A DNA stretch of 36,673 nt from Chloroflexota bacterium (lineage in GTDB: Bacteria; Chloroflexota; Limnocylindria; Limnocylindrales; CSP1-4), in NCBI GenBank assembly GCA_021783595.1, contig JAJXTS010000008.1, positions 1 to 36,673 on the forward strand, written 5' to 3'. This document shows positions 9,007-17,557 of this stretch, one piece after another (positions within the stretch are counted from its first letter, which is position 1; every line of letters begins with the position of its first letter). Both the position numbers and the translations under genes were made by a program. The notes under the pieces were generated by a model. The model did no database searches, was not told the DNA's origin, and saw only the letters and a program-made list of their open reading frames with translations.

Positions 9007-9184
9007 CTCGGGCCCGGGCGCACGGAGCGGCTCACAGGCCAGGTCCGCGTTCAGGTCCTCGCAGTGGCTCGGGCGCGGGCGCACGGAGCGGCTCAACCGT
9101 CGCCTCGCCCGCCAGGTGATCCGCTCCGTGCGCTCGTTCGACGGCCGACCGGCCCGGGAGCCGCTGGACGGGCGCACGGAGCGG
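9007..9184. repeat. Intergenic repeat family containing GCGCACGGAGCGG (3 direct, 1 inverted)
   Basis: Direct copies at 9018-9030, 9079-9091, 9172-9184; inverted copy CCGCTCCGTGCGC at 9121-9133. The first two lie in a 28-bp repeat (9007-9034, 9068-9095; one mismatch). Confidence 0.8.
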
Positions 9185-9207
9185 GCGGCCGGGAGGCTCG
9201 CCCTCCC

Positions 9208-9324
9208 GTTGAGCCGCCCGGTGCCTTGGGGCCCCGGGGGTGAGCTGCAGCCGAGGGCGGGACGGACCGCTGAGGCTCGTTGAGCCGCCCGGTGCCTTGG
9301 GCCCCGGGGGTGAGCTGCAGCCGA
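9208..9324. repeat. 46-47-bp direct repeat pair
   Basis: GTTGAGCCGCCCGGTGCCTTGGGGCCCCGGGGGTGAGCTGCAGCCGA (9208-9254) recurs at 9279-9324 with a single-G deletion. Confidence 0.85.
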
Positions 9325-9359
9325 AAGCTCGCCGAGCCGCCCCGGCGGGCCCCGGGACC

Positions 9360-10640
9360 CTACCGGTGCAGGTTCCCCGCCGCCACGAACGCGAGCCCGT
9401 GCTCGGTCAGCGCCCGGGCGGTGTGGTTGGTGGCGTCCACCTTGGCGCGGAAGTCGTCACGGAGCGCGTCCCAGTCGCCGCTCGCGATGATCTCGTCCTT
9501 GTCGCGGAAGTAGTCCAGGATGTCCGACGGGTGCGGCAGCGCGGCGTCCAGCGCCGGGTCGCCGCCCTCGTGCTTGGCGGAGATGTTGGCGACGTGCCCG
9601 GCGAGGTCCACGAGCTCGGCGCGGCGGTCGTACGGCTGGCGCACGACGCTGCGCTGCGCCTCGGTGATGTGGTGCTCGAAGCGGACCCGGCCCTCGAATC
9701 CCAGCGCCCGGCGGATGTCCGCGGCAGCCTCGAGCGTCGGGTTGTCCACCGAGTTGCTCCAGTTGAGCCCCACCAGCGGCGTGGAGCCGTCGTCGCGGGC
9801 GAACAGCCGGGCGCCGAGCAGGGTCCACAGGCCCGAGAACGGGTTGTCGGTGCCCATGAACACCGAGATCTTGAACTCGATGTCCACCCCCAGGCGGTAC
9901 AGGAGGTAGCCGGCGAGGACGGTGCCCGGGTTGACGTTGAGGACCTGTCGGACGCCGTACTCGGTGTAGTAGTGGAGGTACTCGTCCACCCACAGCAGCG
10001 GGTGGTCGTTGGGCTGGCCAACGCCGCCGAAGTAGCCGGTGATCGTGTCGGGACCGCCCAGGTGGACGTTCGAGCCGTCGGTGCCCTTGGTGTCGAGCGT
10101 CTCGACCACGCTCGCGCCGATGATCTGCATCGCGGCCGCCACGGCGGGCAGGTCGCCGTCCGCCGCCTGCTCGCGCATCTTGCGGACGCGGATCCAGCGG
10201 CCCGGCATGAGCGAGCGGCCCGCGATGGCGCGGTGGGCCGCGTCGATCACCCACGGGAAGTACTGGAGCGCGCTGACCTCGAGCGTCACCGCGAGCGACG
10301 CGTCGGGGTCCACGGCGTCGGCGCGGTCGCCGAGCACGCCCCGCCGGAAGTCCGCGACGCTCACGAAGGCGCCGCGGTCGCGCTGCTCCGCGAGCCAGGC
10401 GAGGTCCTCGAGGTACTCGGGCGCCTGGGCCCGGACGCGCTCGAGCAGGGCCGGCAGCTGGCCGGCCTCGCGCGCCTTGCGGTTGATCTCCTCGGGCGTG
10501 CCGTACCTCGCCACCACCGCCCGCAGGTCGTTGAGGAGGCGCGCGTCGGGCGCGTCGAGGTAGGCGTTGAGCTCGTCCAGGCGCGTCGCCGGGATCGCCA
10601 GCCCGGCGACGCCGCCACTCGGGTTCGTCGAAGCCGTCAT
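9360..10640 (-). CDS. Conserved-looking protein of unknown function (~426 aa), likely co-transcribed with panB
   Basis: Start MTASTNPSGGVAGLAIPATRLDELNAYLD; motif-rich (DTKGTDGSNVHLGGPDTITGYFGG, FEHHITEAQRSVVRQPYDRRAEL) but no family recognised; 46 bp downstream of panB on the same strand. Confidence 0.75.
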   Translation of the reverse strand: MTASTNPSGGVAGLAIPATRLDELNAYLDAPDARLLNDLRAVVARYGTPEEINRKAREAGQLPALLERVRAQAPEYLEDLAWLAEQRDRGAFVSVADFRRGVLGDRADAVDPDASLAVTLEVSALQYFPWVIDAAHRAIAGRSLMPGRWIRVRKMREQAADGDLPAVAAAMQIIGASVVETLDTKGTDGSNVHLGGPDTITGYFGGVGQPNDHPLLWVDEYLHYYTEYGVRQVLNVNPGTVLAGYLLYRLGVDIEFKISVFMGTDNPFSGLWTLLGARLFARDDGSTPLVGLNWSNSVDNPTLEAAADIRRALGFEGRVRFEHHITEAQRSVVRQPYDRRAELVDLAGHVANISAKHEGGDPALDAALPHPSDILDYFRDKDEIIASGDWDALRDDFRAKVDATNHTARALTEHGLAFVAAGNLHR

Positions 10641-10686
10641 TGCACTCGCCCTCTCCCTGGCCGTCGCCGCCAATCCGTGCTGGGCC

Positions 10687-11544
10687 TCAGCGCCCGACCA
10701 GCGCGACCAGCTCGTCGTACTCCTCGTCCTTGATGCCGAACCAGTTGGCCGGCGCCGGGAAGGTCCGCTCGGTGACCTCGCGCACGTAGCCGGCGAGGCC
10801 CTCGCGGATCACGGCGCCCGCGTCGGCGAAGACCTTGGCCATCCGGGGCGTGAACTTGGGGTACAGGCCGAAGGCGTCGTGGTAGATCAGCAGCTGGCCG
10901 TGGGCGTGGGGCCCGGAGCCCAGGCCCATGATGATGGCGCCCTGCGCCCGCTCGGTGATCAGCCCGCAGACGCGGTCCGGGACCAGCTCGAGCAGGATCG
11001 CGAAGGCGCCCGCCTCCTCCAGCAGCCGCGCGTCGTCCACGATGCGCTTGGCAGCCGCGGCGCTCTTGCCCTGGAGGCGGAAGCCGCCGAGGGCGGTGGC
11101 GCTCTGCGGGGTGAGCCCGAGGTGGCCGATGACCGGGATGCCGGCGCGCGCGATGCCGGCGACGCGGTCCGCCATCTCGGCGCCGCCCTCGAGCTTGACC
11201 GCGTCGCAGCCCGTCTCGGCCATGAACCGGCCGGCGTTGCGGATGGCGGTCTCCACGCTGGGCTGGTAGCTCATGTACGGCATGTCGCCCACCACCCAGG
11301 CGTTGGGGGCGCCGCGCCGCACCGCCGCCGTGTGCCGGATCATGTCGTCCATGGTGACCGGCAGGGTGGAGTCGTAGCCCAGCATGGTCATGCCCAGGCT
11401 GTCGCCCACCAGGATCATGTCCACGCCCGCCTCGTCCTGCAGGTGGGCGGTGGGGTAGTCGTAGCAGGTGAGCCAGGTGATCTGGGTCCCCTGCGCCTTC
11501 TTCTCCATCAGCGCGGGCAGCGTCATCCGCTTGCGTTCGACCAC
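10687..11544 (-). CDS. panB: 3-methyl-2-oxobutanoate hydroxymethyltransferase
   Basis: GGAGG then GTG at 11544; 'ITWLTCYDYPTAHLQDEAGVDMILVGDSLGMTMLGYDSTLPVTMDDMIRHTAAVRRG', 'GIPVIGHLGLTPQSATALGGFRLQGKS': diagnostic PanB. Confidence 0.95.
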   Translation of the reverse strand: MVERKRMTLPALMEKKAQGTQITWLTCYDYPTAHLQDEAGVDMILVGDSLGMTMLGYDSTLPVTMDDMIRHTAAVRRGAPNAWVVGDMPYMSYQPSVETAIRNAGRFMAETGCDAVKLEGGAEMADRVAGIARAGIPVIGHLGLTPQSATALGGFRLQGKSAAAAKRIVDDARLLEEAGAFAILLELVPDRVCGLITERAQGAIIMGLGSGPHAHGQLLIYHDAFGLYPKFTPRMAKVFADAGAVIREGLAGYVREVTERTFPAPANWFGIKDEEYDELVALVGR

Positions 11545-11821
11545 GGCGTCCTCCGTCGTCCCCGTGTTGGCAGCGCCGTCGATGCCCCGGCGGCCGTCAC
11601 CCCAGAGAGTAGGGCCCCGGGACCCGGTCGGCGCGACCTCGGCGCGCGGGCCGCGACCGGGGATTGCCCGCGGCCCCGGCTCGACGCCGCGGCGCAAGCG
11701 CAATCCGGCCCGGGCCCCGGGGCCGTTCGGCCGTCGGCCCGCCGACGCCGCGCGCGGATACTGGCGGCTCCGGTGCGTCCCGATCCGTCGCCGCCGACCG
11801 GCGGCCTGCGAGGGTGGTGTG

Positions 11822-14407
11822 ATGACCGTCGCCCCGATCGACCAGTTCCTGCGCGTGCCGCCCCTGACCGGCTCCGCCGCCAAATCCGAGGCCGAGCGGT
11901 GCCTCTACTGCTTCGACGCGCCGTGCGCGCACGCCTGCCCCAGCGAGATCGACGTGCCCGGCTTCATCCGCAAGATCGCCACCGGCAACGTCGCCGGCGC
12001 GGCACGGACGATCCTGGCCGCCAACCCGCTCGGTGCCACGTGCGGGGCGGTGTGCCCGGTGGAGCGCCTGTGCGAGGGCGCCTGCGTGCGCAACCGGCTC
12101 GACCGGCCCATCGCCATCGGGCGCCTGCAGCAGGGCGCGGTGGAGGCGTACGCCGCGACGGGCGAGCCGTTCTACGCGCCGGCCCCGGACGCGGGCGTGC
12201 GGGCCGCCATCGTGGGCGCCGGGCCGGCCGGCCTCTCGTGCGCGGCCGAGCTGCGCAAGGCGGGCGTGGCCGTCACCGTGTACGACGAGTCGCCGCGCGC
12301 CGGCGGGCTGGCGGACCACGGCATCGTGCCCTGGCGCATGGCGCGCCAGGACGTGGCCACCGAGGCCGCCGAGATCGAGCGGGCGGGCGTGACGTTCGCG
12401 CTGGGCACCCGCGTGGGGCGCGACGTGGGCGCCGCCGAGCTGCTGGCAGCCAACGACGCGCTGGTGGTGGCGGTTGGCCTCGGCCGGGCGCGTCCGCTCT
12501 CGGTCGCGGGCGAGGGGCTGCCGGGCGTGGTGGACGCCCTCGACGTGATCCGCGCCGCCGTCGACACAGCGCCCGGCGGGGCACCGGTGGTCGGCCGGCG
12601 CGTGGGCGTGGTCGGCGGCGGCTCGACGGCGTTCGACGCGGCGGCCGCGGCGGTCCGGCTGGGCGCGGGGGAGGTCACGCTGTTCTACCGGCGCGGCCCG
12701 GGCGACTGCCCCGCCTACCCGCACGCGGTGGACCTGGCCCGCCAGCTGGGCGTCGCCATCCGCTGGCACACCGCCCCCGTGGAGATCCAGGGCGCCGACC
12801 GCGTCACGGGCGCCTCGTTCGTGGCCATGCGCCCCGGCGCCCCAGACGCGTCCGGCCGGCCGCGGCCGGAGCCCGTCCCGGACTCGCGGTTCGACGTGGA
12901 GCTGGACACGCTCGTCCGAGCCGTGGGCCAGGACCGCCCCGACGCGGCGGAGGGCGTGCTCGCGAGTCTGGGCGTGCCGCTGCGCGACGGCGTGGCCGTG
13001 GCGGATCCCGCCACCGGTCGCACCGCCAACTCCAGGGTGTGGGCGATCGGCGACATCGCGTCCGGCGGCAGGGAGGTGGTCAACGCCGTCCAGGCCGGCA
13101 AGCTCGCGGCGCGCTCCGTGGTGGGCGCGCTGGGGATGCGCACCCGCGTGGAGGCGGTCCGCCGCGCCGTGGACAGCACGGTGCCGGGCGTTGACCTCTC
13201 GGTGGACATCGCCGGCATCAAGAGCCCCAACCCGTTCTGGCTCGCCAGCTGCCCCATCACCAACAACGGCGACATGGTGATGCGCGCCTTCGACGAGGGC
13301 TGGGGCGGCGCGGTCTGGAAGACGATCGGCGAGCCCGTCCGCAACGTCACCGCCCGGCTCGGCTCGTTCGAGTACGGCGGCAAGCGGATCGTCGGCATCA
13401 ACAACATCGAGCTCATCAGCGACCGCCCGACCGACGTGAACATCGCGGAGATCCGCGAGGTCAAGAAGCGCTACCCGAACAACGCGGTGGTGATCAGCCT
13501 GATGGTGGAGTCGAAGCGCGAGGCCTGGCACGAGATGCTGGCCAAGTGCAATGACACGGGGGCCGACGGCTACGAGCTCAACTTCGGCTGCCCGCACGGC
13601 ATGAGCGAGCGGGGGATGGGCGCGGCCGTGGGCCAGGTGCCCGACTACGTCCAGATGATCACCGAGTGGGTGATGGAGAAGGCCGAGATGCCCGTCTTGG
13701 TCAAGCTCACGCCCAACGTGACCGACGTCCGCTTCCCGGGCCGCGCGGTGCGCAGGGCCGGTGCCGGCGGCGTCTCGCTGATCAACACCATCAACTCGCT
13801 GATCGGCGTGAACCTCGACACGTGGGCGCCCCTGCCCGACGTCCGCGGCAAGGGCAGCCACGGCGGCTATGCCGGGCCGGCCGTGAAGCCCATCGCGCTC
13901 CATATGGTGGCCCAGCTGGCCGCGGACCCGGAGGTGGGCATCCCGATCTCCGGGATCGGCGGCGTCGAGAGCTGGCGCGACGCGGTGGACTTCCTGCTCC
14001 TCGGTGCCACCACGGTCCAGGTGGGCACCAGCGTCATGCACTACGGCTTCCGCCTCGCCGACGACCTGGTGGACGGGCTCTCCACCTACCTGCGGTCCAA
14101 GGGCCTCACCCGCCCGAGCCAGCTCGTGGGCAAGGCGGTCGGGAGCCTGACCGACTTCGGCCGCCTCGACCAGGAGTGGCGGCTGCTCGCGCGCATCGAC
14201 CAGGACAAGTGCATCGGCTGCAACCTGTGCTTCGCCGCCTGCAACGACGGCGCGCACCAGGCGATCACGATGGAGCGCTCGAACGGGACGACGCGCCTCG
14301 AGGTGGACGCCGAGAACTGCGTCGGCTGCCGCCTGTGCGGGTACGTCTGCCCGGCCGAGGGGGCGATCACGTTCGAGGGCCTGGAGGGCGCCGCCGCCAT
14401 CCACTGA
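11822..14407 (+). CDS. Fused PreT-PreA: single-chain NAD(P)-dependent dihydropyrimidine dehydrogenase
   Basis: N-terminal PreT half: CLYCFDAPCAHACP, GATCGAVCPVERLCEGAC, IGRLQQGAVE, FAD GAGPAGLSCAAEL, NAD(P) VVGGGSTAFDAA. C-terminal PreA half: SPNPFWLASCPITNNGDM, YELNFGCPHGMSERGMGAAVGQ, KLTPNVTD, and two 4Fe-4S motifs CIGCNLCFAACND, CVGCRLCGYVCP. One uninterrupted frame of 861 aa. Confidence 0.93.
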   Translation: MTVAPIDQFLRVPPLTGSAAKSEAERCLYCFDAPCAHACPSEIDVPGFIRKIATGNVAGAARTILAANPLGATCGAVCPVERLCEGACVRNRLDRPIAIGRLQQGAVEAYAATGEPFYAPAPDAGVRAAIVGAGPAGLSCAAELRKAGVAVTVYDESPRAGGLADHGIVPWRMARQDVATEAAEIERAGVTFALGTRVGRDVGAAELLAANDALVVAVGLGRARPLSVAGEGLPGVVDALDVIRAAVDTAPGGAPVVGRRVGVVGGGSTAFDAAAAAVRLGAGEVTLFYRRGPGDCPAYPHAVDLARQLGVAIRWHTAPVEIQGADRVTGASFVAMRPGAPDASGRPRPEPVPDSRFDVELDTLVRAVGQDRPDAAEGVLASLGVPLRDGVAVADPATGRTANSRVWAIGDIASGGREVVNAVQAGKLAARSVVGALGMRTRVEAVRRAVDSTVPGVDLSVDIAGIKSPNPFWLASCPITNNGDMVMRAFDEGWGGAVWKTIGEPVRNVTARLGSFEYGGKRIVGINNIELISDRPTDVNIAEIREVKKRYPNNAVVISLMVESKREAWHEMLAKCNDTGADGYELNFGCPHGMSERGMGAAVGQVPDYVQMITEWVMEKAEMPVLVKLTPNVTDVRFPGRAVRRAGAGGVSLINTINSLIGVNLDTWAPLPDVRGKGSHGGYAGPAVKPIALHMVAQLAADPEVGIPISGIGGVESWRDAVDFLLLGATTVQVGTSVMHYGFRLADDLVDGLSTYLRSKGLTRPSQLVGKAVGSLTDFGRLDQEWRLLARIDQDKCIGCNLCFAACNDGAHQAITMERSNGTTRLEVDAENCVGCRLCGYVCPAEGAITFEGLEGAAAIH

Positions 14408-14495
14408 CGGGCCCACCGCACCTGACGGGCCTGACCGCGCGGCGCGACGCGCGAGGCCCGCCGCCCGCCGCCCGCGGTTGCCGCGGCGCAAACGG

Positions 14496-14521
14496 GGAGC
14501 CCCGCCGTTCGGCGGGGCTCC
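14496..14521. terminator. GC-rich stem-loop between convergent genes (possible bidirectional terminator)
   Basis: GGAGCCCCGCC-GTTC-GGCGGGGCTCC: perfect 11-bp stem, 4-nt loop, between the ends of preT-preA (+) and the secreted repeat protein (-). Only a short T run follows. Confidence 0.65.
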
Positions 14522-14575
14522 TTGCTGTCGGGGTCGGTGCTGCCGGTTCTTCCGGCCGCGCCGGTCCGGCGCGGG

Positions 14576-16756
14576 TCAGCGGACGCTGTACCGCTCGACC
14601 GGGCTCCACACGCTGTTCGCGTTGTACGGGGTGGGGTTGGCGATCGCGCGGACGTACCACTCGCCGCGGGTCGAGAACCTCCAGGTCCAGGAGGCCCGGC
14701 CGGTGGCATCGACGTACACGTCACGCTTGGTGACGTACGTCCAGTGGCCCGCGGCCAGCCGGTAGAACCGGAAGGTGACCTTGGCGCTGGGCAGGCCCGC
14801 CCGCGTCGGCCGGACCGTCGTGGTGAAGGTCACCGACGTGCCCGCGCTGACGGTCTTGACGTGGCCGAGGTTCGTCGGGCGCAGGAGCGCGATCTGGCGG
14901 ACCACGACGCGCGTCGTGGCGCTGGTGCCGGCCGCCAGGTCCGAGGTGCCGGCGAACACCGCCCGGTACCACAGGTTGGTCGCCGGCCGGTACGCGAAGG
15001 TGTCGCTGCCGCTCGCGTCCGCGGTCCGCGTCGCGATCGGCGTCCAGGTCACGCCGTCGCGGGTGGCCTGGAGCGTGAATACCTTGGCCGCGCCGTTCAC
15101 GCCGAAGCGGGTGGTGAGGTAGACGGTGGATCCCCAGGTGATGACTCTGGCCGACGGGGTGACGGCGATCTGGGCAGTGGGCGCCGTCACCGTGAACGCT
15201 GCCGAGGTCGTGGCCGCCAGCACTCCGGGCGTCACGCAGGCGCCGGTGCCGCAGACGACGCTCAGCGGGGTCGCGAAGAGCGTGTAGCCGACGCCGGCGT
15301 TGGAGATGGCGCAGCCCGAGAACACCGCCTTGCCGACGTTCGTGCCGCTGGCCGCTGCCGCGATGGTCAGCCCGGACGCGCAGGTGAGGACGCCGGCCGG
15401 GGTGCCCGGGTTGGCGCCGATGGCCAGGGTCACGTACGCGGTCACGCCGGTGGTCACCACGTTGCCGCCGGCGTCGGTGATCGCGACGGTCGGCTGGGTG
15501 GTGAAGGCCTGGCCGGCGGCCGCGCCGGCCGGCTGCTGGACGAAGGTGAGCTTGGAGGCGGGGCCCGCGGTCACCGGCAGGCTGGCCGAGGTCGCGCTGA
15601 GCGCGCCAGTCGTGGCCCGCAGGGTGTAGGTGCCGACCTTGTCGATCGCGCACCCGGAGCCCAGGAAGCTGGCCACGCCGGCACTCGCCGTCACCGGGTT
15701 CGTGGTGCACGTGAGGACGGCGCCGGCGGCCGTCGTCGTGGCGATCGACAGCTGGACCGCCGCGCTCGATGTGTTCACGGCCTTCGCGGTGCCGGCCCGG
15801 ATCTCGACCACGGGCTGGGTCGTGAACGCGACGCCGCCCTTGGCGCCCGACGGCTGCGTCGTGAACACGAGCGCGTTGGCGACGTCGAACAGGCTGCTGG
15901 TGGCGCTCGCGTACGACCCGCCGGCGGCGGTGAGCCTGTAGCCGACGGCGGCGACGTTGACCCGGCAGCCGCTGAACGTCGCGAGACCCTGGCTGACCAC
16001 GCGCTGGCTGGCGGCCTGGTCGCAGGTAAGCGCGGCGCTGGCGCCGCCGGGGTTCGTGGACAGCGTCAGCGCGACGGCCGTCGTGGAGTCGGTGAACACG
16101 CGGTTGCCCACCGCGTCCGCCACGATGACGCCCGGCTGGGCCGCGAAGGCGAGGCCGGGCACGCCGAACGCGGGCTGGGTGCTGAACGCCAGCTGCGTCG
16201 CCGCGCCCGGGACCTCCACGAGCGTCCCGTAGCCGGCGGCGCCGAGCACGGTCGCGGTGGTGCCCGTGTTGGTGATGGAGCCGGTCACCTGCTGGAGCCC
16301 GCCGAGGGACTTCGACGTGGGCTGGACCTGAAGGCCGCCCCACGTGATCTGGCACGCCGCGGTGGATTGCGCGGTCACGGTCACCGTGGCGTGCTGGGCG
16401 TCGGGGTAGGTGAGCGCCGACAGGGTCATCCCGGCACAGCCGGTGCCGCCAGCGCCCGCGGATCCCACGGCCGTGTCGAACGCGAAGGTCGTCGGCAGCG
16501 TCAGCACGATCGTGCTGTTGTTGGCGAGCTGACCCGGCGCCTCCTCGTAGACGATGGGGCCGCCGACGTCGGTCCAGGCGTGCGTGGAGGCGTCGGCCGC
16601 CGTCGTCGCCGCCATCGACAGGGCCGTGGCGGCCACGACCGCGGGCGTGGTGGCGGCCACGGCGGCGGCCGGCAGGAGCGGCGCCAGCAGCGCCGCCGCG
16701 ACGACGGGCAGGGCCAGGCGTCCGAGCCTGGCGCCGGGACGGATGGAGCGGTTCAT
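14576..16756 (-). CDS. Large secreted repeat protein with Ig-like tandem domains and C-terminal beta-rich domains
   Basis: Start MNRSIRPGARLGRLALPVVAAALLAPLLPAAAVAA (signal peptide); three repeats of 'LxFxxQP...AFxxQPxVxIxDAxGN...LTC...FSGC'; C-terminal 'VTFRFYRLAAGHWTYVTKRDVYVDATGRASWTWRFSTRGEWYVRAIA'. Confidence 0.85.
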   Translation of the reverse strand: MNRSIRPGARLGRLALPVVAAALLAPLLPAAAVAATTPAVVAATALSMAATTAADASTHAWTDVGGPIVYEEAPGQLANNSTIVLTLPTTFAFDTAVGSAGAGGTGCAGMTLSALTYPDAQHATVTVTAQSTAACQITWGGLQVQPTSKSLGGLQQVTGSITNTGTTATVLGAAGYGTLVEVPGAATQLAFSTQPAFGVPGLAFAAQPGVIVADAVGNRVFTDSTTAVALTLSTNPGGASAALTCDQAASQRVVSQGLATFSGCRVNVAAVGYRLTAAGGSYASATSSLFDVANALVFTTQPSGAKGGVAFTTQPVVEIRAGTAKAVNTSSAAVQLSIATTTAAGAVLTCTTNPVTASAGVASFLGSGCAIDKVGTYTLRATTGALSATSASLPVTAGPASKLTFVQQPAGAAAGQAFTTQPTVAITDAGGNVVTTGVTAYVTLAIGANPGTPAGVLTCASGLTIAAAASGTNVGKAVFSGCAISNAGVGYTLFATPLSVVCGTGACVTPGVLAATTSAAFTVTAPTAQIAVTPSARVITWGSTVYLTTRFGVNGAAKVFTLQATRDGVTWTPIATRTADASGSDTFAYRPATNLWYRAVFAGTSDLAAGTSATTRVVVRQIALLRPTNLGHVKTVSAGTSVTFTTTVRPTRAGLPSAKVTFRFYRLAAGHWTYVTKRDVYVDATGRASWTWRFSTRGEWYVRAIANPTPYNANSVWSPVERYSVR

Positions 16757-16954
16757 GGCCAAGTCTCCTCGCTCACGACAACTAGTCCCGGCGTGCCCCC
16801 ACACGTTTGACCCATCCTCGCGTCGCAGCCGTCGCCGGGGCGTCTCCGCGGGGACAACATACGCCCCCGGCGCGAGTGCCAAGCCTGTCGAAGGTCGCGC
16901 CGTTTCGGGTCGCGGGTCCCCGTGGCTCCAGACGTCGGGATCGGGCCGAAGGTT

Positions 16955-17557
16955 TCACCGCTCGCCCGGCGCGGCCGGGCCCCGTGGCGGCTCGCGCTCG
17001 GCGGCCCCGCGGCTGGTCGCCTCGCGCGGCACGGGCAGCCAGTAGTCGTGGGCCCGGAGGCTCCCGTGGCCGCGAGCGAGGCGGGCCGTGCCGGCTGCCG
17101 CATAGCGACCCATCAGCCAGCGCATGAACCAGCCGTCGAGCCGGGCGCGAGCCGTCTGGCGACGAGCCCGCCGCTCGAAGCCGGCGCGCACGAGGATGGG
17201 TCCCAGGACGGTTCGGGCGTGGACCGCCACGGGACGCGCCGCCAGGGGCTGGGTCCCGCACCAGCGCTGCAGCGTGTCGAGGTCGCCCCGGGCGTCGGCG
17301 ATGGCGATCCAGCCGCGCCCCCGCACCGCCGCGCGGACGCGCTCGTTGCGCAGGTGCAGGTCCACGACGAGGTCGCCGCGGCGGACGGGCGTGCCGTCCC
17401 GGAGCCGGAGGTCGGGGCCGTCGTGGCGCCGGAGCTCCGCGCCCAGCAGGCCGTCCACGCGGATCGGGCGGATGCGGCGCCGCCGCCGGTCCGCCCGCTC
17501 CGCCAGCACGAGGACCGGGGCGAGGAGCCGAGCGGCGACGGACGGCCGGCGGGTCAC
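16955..17557 (-). CDS. YkoP-like domain protein
   Basis: GTG start overlaps the upstream MFS stop (GTGA). 'DGPDLRLRDGTPVRRGDLVVDLHLRNERV' resembles the YkoP domain. Confidence 0.5.
   Translation of the reverse strand: MTRRPSVAARLLAPVLVLAERADRRRRRIRPIRVDGLLGAELRRHDGPDLRLRDGTPVRRGDLVVDLHLRNERVRAAVRGRGWIAIADARGDLDTLQRWCGTQPLAARPVAVHARTVLGPILVRAGFERRARRQTARARLDGWFMRWLMGRYAAAGTARLARGHGSLRAHDYWLPVPREATSRGAAEREPPRGPAAPGER

Noticed and set aside
8945-9283. 112-aa plus ORF in the repeat-rich gap (and others overlapping it)
   Set aside because: Composed of the repeats themselves, no ribosome-binding site or recognisable protein pattern; treated as non-coding.
10567-13194. 875-aa plus-strand ORF across panB and preT
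   Set aside because: Overlaps panB antisense and preT out of frame; no domain-like sequence.
11597-14491. 964-aa minus-strand ORF opposite the fused DPD
   Set aside because: Shadow ORF caused by high GC3; Arg/Ala/His-rich translation without domains, while the plus strand carries full PreT/PreA motifs.
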